Of a stretch of 64,000 bases of DNA, positions 1 through 10,910 are shown piece after piece. How positions within the stretch are numbered: position 1 is the stretch's first letter; each line of letters opens with the position of its first letter. This DNA comes from Mermis nigrescens (Eukaryota; Nematoda; Enoplea; Mermithida; Mermithidae). The translations under genes and the position numbers were made by a program. The stretch lies in assembly GCA_036768485.1 (NCBI GenBank), contig JAVLUZ010000821.1, positions 1-64,000 on the forward strand, given 5' to 3'. Below the pieces are notes generated by a model. That model saw nothing but the letters and a program-made list of their open reading frames with translations, was not told where the DNA came from and did no database searches.

Positions 1-108
1 GGCGAAAATATCGAACCTAATAATCAGCAAAATTCATCTATGCAATTACCGAGTCATCCGCAAAGGAGAGCGTCGTGTAAAATTTTCTGATGAAAGTTCG
101 AAGTAGTT

Positions 109-3100
109 ATGATCGTTCACGTCCGCCATCATTCACGTAGTAGACATAGTCCACGACGTCATCGCCATCGTCACCGTCACGATTCGGATTCCTCATCAGG
201 TTCTGAGCATAGCAAGTCACACCTTGCTGATACTCTAAATCGTGGACCTTTCATGCAACAAATGCAAATTGCTATCGCAAATAAAACATTTTTTAATGCG
301 GATAAATCAGATATACGAGCATTTTTCACAGAATTTGAATCGCTTGCTGACACTTACGATATCGATAAATCGGTTCGTGTCGAATTCATGCCATCATTTT
401 TAGACCCCTACGCTTCGCGTCTATTCCATTCGTTATCTGCTGATATAAGACAATCTTATACGAAATCGAAGTATGCGTTAATAGCGGAATTTTGTCCTTT
501 GGACACCGAAACGCTTTTCGATCGTTTTTTAGAACGTAAACAGCAGCCTAACGAATCGGTTAAAGCATTTTATCTTGCGATTCGTGAACAATTGATAAAA
601 GCACAACCGCATCTTGAAATCGACTGTGATCATTTCAATCATTTGCTTCGTCATCAATTGAAAAAAGGCCTATTACCTGAAATATCAAAAGAAGCGTATC
701 ATCGTGCGCCAAAAGCATCACTGGCTGAATTCTTAGATAACGCTTTAAACGCTGAGTTCGCGAATAACGAATACGCGAATAAAAAAGCGTTAACGCCCTA
801 TGTATCGGTAACAGCCGCCCCTACAGGAGGCGCAATACCCAAAGATACATTTCGTGCGTCTAAGCAAAATGAGCCAGATCGCTCGTTTCAGAATACATTT
901 TATCATTTGTCGCGTGTTGAGAAACCACAAAATTCTTCTCGTAAATATTGCACCTTTTGCAAACGCACAGGTCATGTCTACGAAGAATGTTTCACGCGTC
1001 AGCGACAACAAACATCTAATAATAATTATTATTCTGACCGTAACAGAAACAATTCTATGGCTCGCAATCGCAGCCAGTCGCGTTCTTTTACGCAGCGATA
1101 TCGTTCACCATCGCGTTCGAATTCGCAAAATCGAAATTATTCTCAATCTCGATTTCGTAACCCTAGTCAAAATCACTCACCAAATTATGCGAATAATGAT
1201 AATCGCTTCGATTCGAGGCAAGCACAATCGAATTTTTGGCAAAATCATAACGATTACCAACAAAATTCGCGTGTCAATTATCGAAATTCGCGTTACGATA
1301 ATCGATATTCAAATCAGTCACGACAAAACGAGCCTTATGTTCACTTTCCTAACGAACAACGCTCAACATATTATAATTCGAATTATCGTACTGATAATGT
1401 TGCTGATCGCCCATATGTTACATATGCCGCTGATCGCCAACCCACCCTAAATTCGCCCCCACCACAGCCAACCCTTACATCTCATAATGATGTAAACACA
1501 GTTACTGCAAAAAGGCTAGAAACAAACACGCATTCTAACTTATTTGCGTCGCGAGAATTTCTCGAAGAGTATGAACGCTTACAGCGTCGTCTCGCGATCT
1601 ATGAACAAATAAATTCACCTCCAATTAAAACCATCGATTCGAATATTCCGAGTGTAAATCATGCTGGGACAAATCTGCCCACGATTCTCGTTAATATTCA
1701 TGGTGTAGATATTCCCGCGCTCATAGATACGGGTTCTCAGGTCACCATGATGACCACATCTGCATTTTTACGACTTGGTTTTAATCTACCACCTAAACAA
1801 ATCTCTCAAGTTGTTCATGGTGTAGGTGAAATCACAGCAGTTGTGCGATACAAAGTAAAAATAACTATCACAATCGCTGATCATGCAATTCCCACGGTAG
1901 TATCTATTATAGATAATTTGCCGGAAGATATACTCTTGGGATTTGATTTTTGTGAATCCGCTCTAATGTGGGTTAATCCTATCGAGCGTTGTGCATTTTT
2001 AAATGGCATAAAAGTTAAACTTTTATCACCATCCGAAAAAATTCAGCTTCGAGCGCAAGCCAACACAACCACTTCTGGTGTTGTATGTGTTCATGTTTCG
2101 CTACCGGAGCCAGTAATCATACAACCTCGACACGAATTAATAACCCCAGGATATATAAGTCATGGTTCTTGCGATTTCGATATCGCTTTATTCGAACCAA
2201 ATTCCGACTTCATGGAAAAAACATCACTTTTTGTTGCACCTTCTATAGTCGATGCATCACAACCTATATTTCCTGTTCGTGTATGTAATATCTCTAAAGC
2301 GCCAATTCGCATCGATTCTGGCGATATTATTGGTTCACTAATCACTGACGTTGAAGTTGTGTCTCATGTCGCCAATTCAGACGATAGGACACCAGAACTT
2401 TTCTCGTCAATAAATAAAGCATTAAACGGTTCTGCCGTTAATTCACAACAACAACAACAAATTCGTGAACTTTGCCTAAAATACGATTCCATTTTCGCTT
2501 TAAAAAACGAGCCTCTTGGCCGGACCCCCTTGGTCAAACATCATATTGATACCGGGGATAATCCGCCAGTGGTTGGAAAAACATATCGTGTCGAACATTC
2601 TCGACGAAATTCTATGCAGAAAATCATCAACGAAATGCTTGCTGATAAAATCATTCGGCCCACGACCAGTCCATGGGCTAGTCCATTGTTCCTCATAGGA
2701 AAAAAGGACGGTTCCCTAAGACCTGTCGTTGATTATCGCAGATTAAATGATGTAACTAAAACGCAAGTATATCCTTTGCCTCAGCTCGATGATTATTTCG
2801 ATACGCTAGGCTCAGTTGCTTATTTTAGTACATTAGATCTAAAATCTGGATACTGGCAAATCCCACTCGATGATAAATCTCGAGAAAAAACCGCATTCAT
2901 ATGCCCTGTTGGTCATTATGAATTTGAAGTGCTACCTTTTGGATTAAAAAATGCGCCCGCAGATTTCCAGAGATTAATGGAGCTAGTTCTCGCAGGTCTC
3001 AATTGGAAATCTTGCCTTGTTTATATCGATGATATAATCATTTTTTCGCGCACATTTGAAGAACATTTACAAGATCTCCAAAACGTATTCATCGCACTTC

Positions 3101-4815
3101 AAAGCGCAAAATTACGGGTTAAACCTGATAAATGTCATCTTGCTCAAGCCGAAGTAAAATTCCTTGGCCATAGCATTAGTTCGCTTGGCATTGCTCCCGA
3201 TATGTCCAAAGTCACCGATTTAGTCGCATTTCCCGTTCCAAAAACGGTTAAATCTTTACAAAAATTCCTTGGCTTAGTCCAATGGTTTAAAAAATTCGTT
3301 AAAGATCTGGCTAAAATCGCTAAACCTTTATTCCATCTTCTTCGTAAAGATGTTGAATTTTGCTGGACTGGCGAGCATCAAACTGCTTTTGAACTATTGA
3401 AAAAAGCATTTACTTCGCCTCCAATATTGCAACTACCTAAATTCGACGATGAACACCAATTTATTCTAACAACTGACGCTAGTAACTATGCGTTAGGTGC
3501 TATTTTAACACAAAAGCATTTACCTTCGAAATCTCGCTTCATTCTTAGCTACGCTAGTCGTGTGCTAAATTCTGCCGAATGTAACTATGCTACTTCGGAG
3601 AAAGAAGCGTTAGCAGTTGTCTGGGCAATCAAACATTATAGACATTATTTATATGGTACAAAATTTATTGTCGAAACTGATCACCAAGCACTAACTTGGC
3701 TTGTGAATGTAAAAGACCCATCGAGTCGATTACGTCGTTGGGGTCTCAAATTACAGGAATATGAGTATGAAATCGTGTACGTTCCTGGCGCATATAATTG
3801 TGCAGCGGATCTATTATCACGACATCCTAAATATGATCATGCTGAACATAAATATAAACTCGAACGAAAATCTATCGTTAATATCGCAAATTTAGACTCA
3901 GAAGATTCTGAATCTGAGGACGAATCGGTCCCACCTGACCGACCACGCGATAATATTCCTAATTTACCATCTGATAATCCTAATGCGCCCATTGACCCTA
4001 CAAATAATCGACCTCCTACTTTTCGTGAGCGCATTCAGCTTACTGAAGCAGAAAAAGCTGAAATGCTAACGCCTGCGCGATTACTCGCAGAGCAGCGTGC
4101 TGATGACGAATTGCATAAAATTCGCATTGCATTGAACGATTTAACAACGAAAAAATATCGTGACGAGTTTTTTCTTGTAAACGATATCATTTTTCGTCGT
4201 TTCCAACCAAAGCGTTCACCTACTGTCGTTCATCAGCTAGTAATTCCCAAATCACTACGTCGTTTTATTTTGACCGAATTTCATGATTCCATTTTTGGAG
4301 CTCATTTTTCATCGCGTAAAATCTTGCCCGCCATACAAATGCGTTATTGGTGGCCGCGTATGGAAAATGATGTGATCGCTTGGTGTAAGAATTGTGATGT
4401 TTGCTTGCAACGCAAGGTCGCATTAAATTCTACATCTGTTCCTATGCAACCAATTGAGGTGTCTGCACCTTTTGAACTTATCGCATGTGACTGTTTGCAT
4501 ATGCCGCGATCATCATCCGGTAATGACCAAATTGTAGTTTTCATGGATTACTTTACCAAATATGTGGAAGCTTTTGCTGTTTCCGACATAAAAGCTACAA
4601 CTATAGCTAAACTCTTATTGCACGAAATCATTCCACGTTATGGAGTTCCTAAACGATTTTTAACCGATCAGGGTTCGAATTTTACATCCGCCTTGATTTC
4701 GGAAGTTTGTAAATTACTTAACGTTCAAAAATCTTTACGACCCCATATCACCCTCAGTGTGATGGTCTCGTTGAACGTTATAATCGAACTCTCATTGATG
4801 GTTTATCCAAATTAA
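109..4815 (+). CDS. gag-pol: Gag-Pol polyprotein of Ty3/Gypsy element, interrupted in integrase
   Basis: A 1568-residue open frame carries Gag and most of Pol without a gag/pol frameshift. In order: an Arg/His/Ser-rich N terminus (about residues 5-25), a retrotransposon Gag region (about 75-215), a CCHC zinc knuckle (C281, C284, H289, C294), an Asn/Arg/Ser/Gln-rich linker (300-440), aspartic protease with DTG at 540-542, reverse transcriptase with YIDD at 972-975, and RNase H with D1123, an SEKEA motif at 1163-1167 and D1191. The integrase zinc module has H1392, H1399, C1429 and C1432, and its catalytic D1461 and D1520 are present. A one-base loss near 4743 then shifts the frame; the last residues to 4815 are out-of-frame read-through. 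The ATG at 109 is the first Met of the open frame, but coding-like sequence precedes it (a TGA in the same frame at 88-90), so the true Gag start may be upstream. Protein families are certain; activity is doubtful. Confidence 0.93.
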   Translation: MIVHVRHHSRSRHSPRRHRHRHRHDSDSSSGSEHSKSHLADTLNRGPFMQQMQIAIANKTFFNADKSDIRAFFTEFESLADTYDIDKSVRVEFMPSFLDPYASRLFHSLSADIRQSYTKSKYALIAEFCPLDTETLFDRFLERKQQPNESVKAFYLAIREQLIKAQPHLEIDCDHFNHLLRHQLKKGLLPEISKEAYHRAPKASLAEFLDNALNAEFANNEYANKKALTPYVSVTAAPTGGAIPKDTFRASKQNEPDRSFQNTFYHLSRVEKPQNSSRKYCTFCKRTGHVYEECFTRQRQQTSNNNYYSDRNRNNSMARNRSQSRSFTQRYRSPSRSNSQNRNYSQSRFRNPSQNHSPNYANNDNRFDSRQAQSNFWQNHNDYQQNSRVNYRNSRYDNRYSNQSRQNEPYVHFPNEQRSTYYNSNYRTDNVADRPYVTYAADRQPTLNSPPPQPTLTSHNDVNTVTAKRLETNTHSNLFASREFLEEYERLQRRLAIYEQINSPPIKTIDSNIPSVNHAGTNLPTILVNIHGVDIPALIDTGSQVTMMTTSAFLRLGFNLPPKQISQVVHGVGEITAVVRYKVKITITIADHAIPTVVSIIDNLPEDILLGFDFCESALMWVNPIERCAFLNGIKVKLLSPSEKIQLRAQANTTTSGVVCVHVSLPEPVIIQPRHELITPGYISHGSCDFDIALFEPNSDFMEKTSLFVAPSIVDASQPIFPVRVCNISKAPIRIDSGDIIGSLITDVEVVSHVANSDDRTPELFSSINKALNGSAVNSQQQQQIRELCLKYDSIFALKNEPLGRTPLVKHHIDTGDNPPVVGKTYRVEHSRRNSMQKIINEMLADKIIRPTTSPWASPLFLIGKKDGSLRPVVDYRRLNDVTKTQVYPLPQLDDYFDTLGSVAYFSTLDLKSGYWQIPLDDKSREKTAFICPVGHYEFEVLPFGLKNAPADFQRLMELVLAGLNWKSCLVYIDDIIIFSRTFEEHLQDLQNVFIALQSAKLRVKPDKCHLAQAEVKFLGHSISSLGIAPDMSKVTDLVAFPVPKTVKSLQKFLGLVQWFKKFVKDLAKIAKPLFHLLRKDVEFCWTGEHQTAFELLKKAFTSPPILQLPKFDDEHQFILTTDASNYALGAILTQKHLPSKSRFILSYASRVLNSAECNYATSEKEALAVVWAIKHYRHYLYGTKFIVETDHQALTWLVNVKDPSSRLRRWGLKLQEYEYEIVYVPGAYNCAADLLSRHPKYDHAEHKYKLERKSIVNIANLDSEDSESEDESVPPDRPRDNIPNLPSDNPNAPIDPTNNRPPTFRERIQLTEAEKAEMLTPARLLAEQRADDELHKIRIALNDLTTKKYRDEFFLVNDIIFRRFQPKRSPTVVHQLVIPKSLRRFILTEFHDSIFGAHFSSRKILPAIQMRYWWPRMENDVIAWCKNCDVCLQRKVALNSTSVPMQPIEVSAPFELIACDCLHMPRSSSGNDQIVVFMDYFTKYVEAFAVSDIKATTIAKLLLHEIIPRYGVPKRFLTDQGSNFTSALISEVCKLLNVQKSLRPHITLSVMVSLNVIIELSLMVYPN

Positions 4816-5606
4816 GCGCAAGAAATGAGTATGATTGGGAGCAATATTTGTCATTTGCATTGTTCGCGTATCGTGCGACTCCGCAAGCATCAACAAATAT
4901 CTCACCTTTCGAAATGCTATATGGTCGCGAACCAGCATTTCCTCTCGATATTTTACTCATAAATGATCTAACTATAAATCCAAATTTACCACCAATTGCG
5001 GAAAAATATGTCATAGATTTAAAGCTTACGTTGCAAGATTTGCACGAAATAGCTTCTAAAAATCTATCACAAGCACGTAAACAACAAAAAACGCAATACG
5101 ATAAAACCGTCACCGAACATAATTTTGCTGTTTCGGATATCGTTTATCTTAATAATACTTCGGTGATAGATCCCGAAATTGGCAAATTATCACCTAAACG
5201 CGTAGGCCCGTATAGAATCGTGGCACTACCAACGCCTGAAACCGCAAAAATTGTATATGTCTATAATCCTTTAATTAGCCATCTCATTCATCGAAATAGA
5301 CTTCTTCCAGAGCCTAAACTACCTTATTCGGATTTAATTGCCGAAAAGCACGCATATGTCCCTGGCGATTTTGTGTTGGTAAAGCTACCACATCGCCCTC
5401 TGGCTCCGGCTGTAGTCATAAGTTTTTCGGACTTACCGGGCCGAGAGAAGAGATTACGGGACTGCGCGCCGGTACGTTTATTAAATGGCTCTAAAACCGC
5501 ACATACAATCCCATTATCTGACATTTCTCCTTTTGCTGAACCATGGCTGAGCAAGTTGTCCAACAGCAAAGAGGAACTCTTGGAGTCAGTTGGTCAGCGA
5601 TTTTAG
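4743..5606 (+). pseudogene. Integrase C-terminal part, frame-shifted from gag-pol
   Basis: From about 4743 the integrase reading continues in another frame to a stop at 5606. An internal Met at 4848 opens a 252-residue ORF, but homologous sequence begins earlier. The segment holds the catalytic glutamate region of the integrase core, an AYRATPQAST block typical of Ty3/Gypsy integrases, and a GPY/F module (Gly-Pro-Tyr at 5204-5212). A further tail of about 110 residues follows; I see no clear chromodomain. The shift lies in the integrase core and not at a gag/pol junction, so a programmed frameshift is unlikely. A damaging mutation or an assembly error is more likely. Confidence 0.85.
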
Positions 5607-5794
5607 TATAAAAGTCGCGAACCAGCCAATTTGAATGAATTTTGCACAGCAATGGAGGAAGTAGCTGCTCCTAAGCAGATAAGCTTCCCTAATCCAACGC
5701 CGCAAATTTAATTCATTCTATTTTTTTTTTTGAGAAACGATTCTCAAAAAATTAATTTTTTTTCTGGGATTGGGAACCCCTTTTCAAAATTTTT

Positions 5795-5962
5795 TTTTGG
5801 GGAGGTGTTTTGATTTTTGGGGAGGTATTTTGATTTTTGAGGAGGTATTTCGACTTCTGAGGGGGTTCATACAAACCCTCCAAACCCCCCAAACCCCCAA
5901 ACCCTTCAAACCCCCAAACCTTTCAAACACCCATACCACCCCCACCCCCCACGCCCATGTGT
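5795..5962 (+). repeat. Half-copy of the family-A hAT-like MITE in the Ty3 spacer
   Basis: G-rich then C-rich runs (GGGGAGGTATTTTGATTT repeats, then CCAAACCCCC blocks) ending CACGCCCATGTGTG match the right half of the MITE family seen intact at 11328 and 34043. The left half is missing and no TSD is visible. It separates the integrase stop from the minisatellite. Confidence 0.5.
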
Positions 5963-6007
5963 GAATGCAAGCAAGTGCCGCGTAAAGTACGCAGGCATGT
6001 CGTCAGT

Positions 6008-6310
6008 TTGGAGATTTCTGCCCAAATCGAAATCAGAAAAACTAGGATATTGGAGATTTCTGCCCAAATCGAAATCAGAAAAACTAGGATATTGGAGATT
6101 TCTGCCCAAATCGAAATCAGAAAAACTAGGATATTGGAGATTTCTGCCCAAATCGAAATCAGAAAAACTAGGATATTGGAGATTTCTGCCCAAATCGAAA
6201 TCAGAAAAACTAGGATATTGGAGATTTCTGCCCAAAACGAAATCCGTAAAACGAGAATGGTTATCGAGGAAAGATTTGGAGATTTCTGCCCAAATCGAAA
6301 TCTGAAAAAC
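6008..6310 (+). repeat. 42-bp minisatellite, about six tandem copies plus one displaced copy
   Basis: The unit starting TTGGAGATTTCTGCCCAAAT recurs at 6008, 6050, 6092, 6134, 6176 and 6218, and a degenerate copy sits at 6273-6310. The period is a multiple of three and the unit lacks stops in several frames, so long ORFs appear on both strands. These are arithmetic artefacts and not genes. The array lies in the untranslated spacer of the retroelement. Confidence 0.9.
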
Positions 6311-6810
6311 GCGGAGGGATCGTCGCCCCATCGGCCAGCAGTTCGTTTTTCGGATGTGGATTCCCGGACTTTTTCGCGTTGTGTTAATTTTTTCATTATT
6401 TCTCTCAATTTTCTTCTGCATTATGATCTAATGTGCTTTACAATCTAGTGTTTACAATCCTATTTGCTCAATATCAAAGCGATATTGTTGTTAAGATATC
6501 GCAACTCTTTAACGGACAAGGGTTCAAACCCAATCTAAAATATTTCATCTTAAAATTTTTTCCTACCCCGAGGACTGAAGGAATGGATAAAAGTTATCAA
6601 ACCGTGCGAAAGTCCATTGCATGGTTGTTGACCATAATAAACCATGACGTTTATACACGATGTTCGTGTTTATGACGTACCTACGTCATTATTCGTTTTA
6701 TTAAAACGTCTGGCCGTGAGGATCGTGGATACGATTGCTTATTTTGAGGCGCACTAGCCGCCGCTTGTTTTGGAAAATTCGATACTGCGTTTCGAATTTT
6801 TTCCGAAACG

Positions 6811-6818
6811 TGGGGGAG
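6811..6818 (+). other. Polypurine tract of the Ty3 element
   Basis: TGGGGGAG immediately precedes TGTAACTACG, the expected arrangement of plus-strand primer and LTR start in Ty3/Gypsy elements. Confidence 0.65.
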
Positions 6819-9120
6819 TGTAACTACGAGAGTTACACGGTTTGGCGAACTTGCCTTAGCAGTTCGCGGTAGCCACTCACATAGCCAATACTAGTAGCTA
6901 TCTACGATAGTGCACTGTGGGCTATGCCTTCGGTCTTCCCACTTTATCCCTAATTTTTATTACAAAATTCTATTAGATACTTGTCCGGTAAACCAGAGTT
7001 ACGTATATGCTAACATCAGTAATTTGCTTTGTAAGAGTTATTGAATGTACGATATCATTGCATTATTATGATCATTTTAGTAAAACGCGTATATTGTATT
7101 ATTTTACGTTCAGTTCTATTTTTTGTGAGCGTCGATGGACGCCAACGTTCGTATTCCATATTAGTTGTTACATAACCTATAATATCGTTCAGTTCTATTT
7201 TTTGTGAGCGTCGATGGACGCCAACGTTCGTATTCCATATTACTTTTTACATAACCTATAATATCGTTTAGTTCTATTTTTTGTGAGCGTCGATGGACGC
7301 CAATTGAGACATGTAAATTTGTTTTTAACGAATTGGTCGATGTTAGTGAGTTTGTCGTAATATATGGCAGTGTATGATTTTTCCTAAAATATATTGGTTG
7401 GTTTTACATCGTCGAAGACTTCTATTAGTGATGGATTGGAATGGTGAACATTTTTAATTATTTATCTCTTTCAAAATTCTATATTCTTTTCTCACCCAAA
7501 ATTGGTTAAAAATATTATTTAATTATTTCTGATGACTGATCAGCTTAGAGCTCGTTGGTGTTGTTTTCAAAGTTCATTGTGCTACCTACATTAGGAACCA
7601 AAAACATTTCAAGACAAGTGTAAACTAAGAAAAGAAGTTAATTAATCAACTTGAGTTGGGGTGAGATAGGTCAACTGACCTGGCGGCATTCCGGGATTTA
7701 GGTAGGTACGAGTGTTAGAATTTAGGGCGTAGCTGCTGAGACTCCCGACGAAAAGCGGTCAGCAATATTAGGACTGAGGGAGTCGAAGCCGTAGGTCTTC
7801 AAGGGTCCAGAAAATCGAAGTCATTATTTGACCACGCGATTGGGACCAGCGCTAAGAGCAGATTTAGGTACCTAAGTAAATCCCGAAGGTGAATACATAC
7901 ATCCGTTTCTATGTTGATTTTGTAGACATAGAGCGGATCCCATTGTATTTATATACATACATGCCGATGACTGTTTGCCCCAGATGCTCAAATTCGTGCT
8001 TAATTTCCATTTGCACGTATGCGACCACTCAGTGTAATGCTTTAGTGTGTCGCCCGGGACCACCTTCCCTCTTAAAATTATCATATCTTCATTTCCTTTC
8101 CCACACATATATTTTCAATAAAAATCCGGGATAGGAAAATGGGCACTCGGGCTTAATGCGACTTGAGTACGAATTGGTATGAGTGCTATCATATCATACG
8201 TGTGTTAAAACTCTATATGTGTGTGTCTCATATTCGTGTCTATTTCATTTGTACATTCTTTACTGTAAGCTTTGCCCATAGGCCTATTGTTATTCTCGTA
8301 GATCCATTCCGCGTTTCTTTGTCCGCGTTTGATACGCCTCTTTTTCGTATTGTTTAAAACTGCGTGCGAGCGCAGTTTTGACGACATTACGATCATTCCT
8401 CCACTTTAAGAATTTTTCATTTTTACATTGAGCTTTCCCGGTTTTTCGCCAGCTTCTATGCTGTGCCTGTTTTTTCCGTGCGACGCATTTTTCCGCACGT
8501 AGTATCCCTGTGTTTTTCCCCTGTGTGGCTGCAGGGAAATCTCGTCGTAATTTGTCGCGTAATGGGCAGGCTTTTTCGCCCTTACGCATTTATTGTTTTA
8601 TTTGTGTGCCTTCACGGCAATAGTTGTATGCCGTTGGCGGGCTACGTGCCCTCGCAATTATAGTGTTGTTTTTAATTAGCGTAACACGACAGTCGGCAGC
8701 ATGCATCTTCATGCTGTCACGTTTTTCATTGCTTCATAATTTTCTGTCCAAAAATATTGTAAAAATTAATTATTTAATTAACGATGTTGGGCTCGGTTGA
8801 ATTTCCGTGCTGTTGAATTCAGTCCTTGTGCTACACTATACTTAGGAACCTTCAATATTTTCAAGCACCGGAATTCGGTCCCAAAACAAGTTAAATAATA
8901 ATATTTTTGAGCCCTCAATTAGGTTTCCGGGGAACTTACATTATTTAGGTACTTAATCTCAAAAGGGGTTAAGTAAGTAAGTTTCACTAGGTGCGCGCAG
9001 TAGAGGGCCGGGCTATCTTGATAGGCCGGGCCTTACCCCCGAGTCGCCTTTTGTGCGAGCGCGTGAGCTTTAGCTAGGGCATAAGTAAGCAAGTGAACGT
9101 AGGTTCGCCCTACGTTTACA
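6819..9120 (+). mobile_element. Candidate 3' LTR, about 2.3 kb
   Basis: It begins TGTAACTACGAGAGTTACA directly after the polypurine tract and is proposed to end at CTACGTTTACA, giving TG..CA ends. It contains a 79-bp tandem repeat and two similar blocks around 7579-7730 and 8828-8960 (a 'tgctac...ttaggaacc...caag' motif, then GGTACTTA-type sequence). A possible polyadenylation signal AATAAA lies at 8117. The left edge is well supported. The right edge is inferred and could differ. Confidence 0.5.
7107..7303 (+). repeat. 79-bp tandem repeat inside the LTR, 2.5 copies
   Basis: Units starting CGTT(C/T)AGTTCTATTTTTTGTG begin at 7107, 7186 and 7265, an exact 79-bp period. The third unit stops after the shared GTCGATGGACGCCAA. 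Tandem copies in an LTR often hold promoter or enhancer elements; that role is inferred here. Confidence 0.85.
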
Positions 9121-9168
9121 AATGAGGCATTGTAAAAAAAAATTCAGGAATTTTATGCGACTTATATG

Positions 9169-9429
9169 CACACCTGCTGGCGGGGTTTGGGGGTATGCAC
9201 CTCCTAGGAACCAAAATACCCCCCCCAGAAATCAAAATACCCCCCCCCCAGAATTCAATTTTTGAAAATTTTTCGTTTTTTTCGCAATTTTTTGATGCCA
9301 ATGGATAGTGCTTGATGAGAAACGTCGAAAAATGGTGTTTTTATCGCCATACCACCATTTTTAAGGCCATTTTTTCGACCTTCAAAAAAATCTTGCACCC
9401 CCCCAGAATTTTCTTGCTGCCCACGTATG
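9169..9429 (-). mobile_element. hAT-like MITE, family A, with exact 8-bp TSD
   Basis: The 261-bp copy is flanked by CTTATATG at 9161-9168 and 9430-9437. The terminal inverted repeat is imperfect (CACACCTG... against ...CCCACGTATG). The interior has the family signature: C-rich end, GATGCCAATGGATAGTGCTTGATGAGAAACG core, and a GGTGTTTTTATCGCC segment. No coding capacity. Confidence 0.85.
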
Positions 9430-9439
9430 CTTATATGTA

Positions 9440-10022
9440 TTCTAGTCAAGACCAGACATGCATGTGTGGGTCTAATAGACCACCTGAATAGGAAAATGAG
9501 AAATTTTCTAGAGGAAATGAGGCAAAATGAAGGCTGAAGATGGATTATGTAACAGTGAAAAGTTTCTCCAAAACTGTTATGAATTGATCAGAAACTGTGG
9601 AAAACAAAGTTAGTATGAAAGCTGTTTTAACATATAAAGCAGTTTTTGACGTTATTTTGACCCACAAAACTCAGTTCTTCACCTTCCACCTTGATCGATC
9701 ACCTATAATTGTGATTGAGAAGTCTAAAAACTGGGCAGATCAGAAGACCCGCCTCTGGCCAATGTTCGGTCGCTTGCGCGAGCCAGACCAGCTCGCCTCA
9801 ATTACCCAAAAAAATTGGACTATGCAATCCAGAGATGAAACGTCATCTCGACGGGTTAAAGCGCAAAGGCGCAGAAGCTATAAATAGCACATCCGAACAG
9901 CGAAACGAGCTGACGGGGCACATCCGAACGGCGAAGCGAGCTGACGGGAAAGCTACACCGTTAAAAATAATCTGTTGTATCTAAGCGAACAATTAGCGTG
10001 TAACTGGCTGCCACTAAAAGTT
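9440..10022. other. Gene-free stretch with a GC-richer repeat block
   Basis: No supported gene. At about 9760-10000 a GC-richer block contains TGTTCGGTCGCTTGCGCGAGCC and two direct copies of a 32-bp unit (cacatccgaac(a/g)gcga...gctgacggg). Part of it resembles 32900-32945, so both belong to a dispersed repeat of unknown class. Confidence 0.4.
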
Positions 10023-10180
10023 AGTATTATGATGGCACGAAAATTTCGCTTTGATCCAATATGAAAATTAATTTCACACGACACTAAAATTTAGTTTTGA
10101 TCCAACATGAAAATTTTTGTGCTGTCAGTCGCTTCTAGAATACTTACATGAAAATTTTTCCATTGTACGCTAAAAATAGG
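10023..10180. repeat. Dispersed repeat rich in ACTAAAATTTAGTTTTGATCC motifs
   Basis: The block with 'ccaatatgaaaattaatttc' and 'acactaaaatttagttttg' is matched at 20915-21066. Class unknown. Confidence 0.4.
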
Positions 10181-10422
10181 TTTGATCGATACACATGCAC
10201 ATACGAGTATAATGAAGGCGAGATACATTTATTGATTTCAAAAGGACAATGATACGCGTAAAATATTGAAAACATGATAGGACGCAGACTGCAACGCTTA
10301 CTAAAGAAGAAAAGTAAGAGGATAAAAACGAGTTACAAAACAGTTGACTGGTAAAAAAGCTTTTAACAATAGGCACGAAGATAGGCACAACGAAATTTGT
10401 ATGTATATAAGCTATTAAAGCA

Positions 10423-10910
10423 CAGGTACGGGTTTAGAGGGGCGTAGGGACCCCCTTTAGTCAAAAAATAGTTGGGCTCAATAGAGAGAAATGGTTTTTT
10501 AAATAAATGATTTTAGCAGTTTTTTATCACAATTTTTCAAATTTCGGCTCTTCGCACCAGGTAGTACTCATAAACGACATTTACTGACTTTTTGACTCTA
10601 TAGAGTTTATTTTCTTACGTTAGAAGAGTCGTTTATTTACAAAACAAGGACTTTTTTACTTATTTTAATGATCCCTCGAGCATTTTTTAGTACTTTACGC
10701 CGATTTAAAAATTAACAATGCGCATTTTTTGTAAAAAATTTGGAAAATTTTTAACTTTTTCGAACTGATCACAAAGATTCAGTCTATCAAAAGATGGCGA
10801 AAAATCGATACTATAAGCGAAATGGGCGGATTTTTCGAACAATTTTGGACACTATTTAGAATACTTGGGATTCCGCCACCCCCTTATCAGAAAATACAGG
10901 ATCGGTCACT
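10423..10910. mobile_element. hAT-like element, family H, exact 8-bp TSD
   Basis: TTAAAGCA flanks it at 10415-10422 and 10911-10918. Ends are CAGGTACGGG... and ...GATCGGTCACT; the inverted repeat is weak. Related sequence occurs at about 21650-22080. The 488-bp copy has no ORF of note. Confidence 0.65.

Larger units (their letters stand above)
1..9120 (+). mobile_element. Ty3/Gypsy LTR retrotransposon, 5' end outside window
   Basis: Seen: Gag zinc knuckle, protease DTG, reverse transcriptase YIDD, RNase H and integrase follow one another, then a polypurine tract and an LTR-like segment opening with TGTAAC. The order protease-RT-RNase H-integrase defines the Ty3/Gypsy (Metaviridae) group. The window opens inside the element, so the 5' LTR and primer-binding site are not visible. 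No envelope-like ORF lies between integrase and the LTR. The integrase frameshift makes this copy probably non-autonomous. The 3' boundary at 9120 (TTTACA) is inferred from the TG..CA rule, because the second LTR and the left TSD lie outside the window. Confidence 0.85.

Noticed and set aside
5906..6448. Four overlapping ORFs of 114-171 residues on both strands
   Set aside because: They arise from the 42-bp minisatellite, whose period is divisible by three and which lacks stops; the protein repeats are not coding evidence.
7872..8589. Several ORFs of 60-100 residues in the candidate LTR
   Set aside because: They overlap on both strands, have no recognisable domain and lie in a non-coding LTR-like region.
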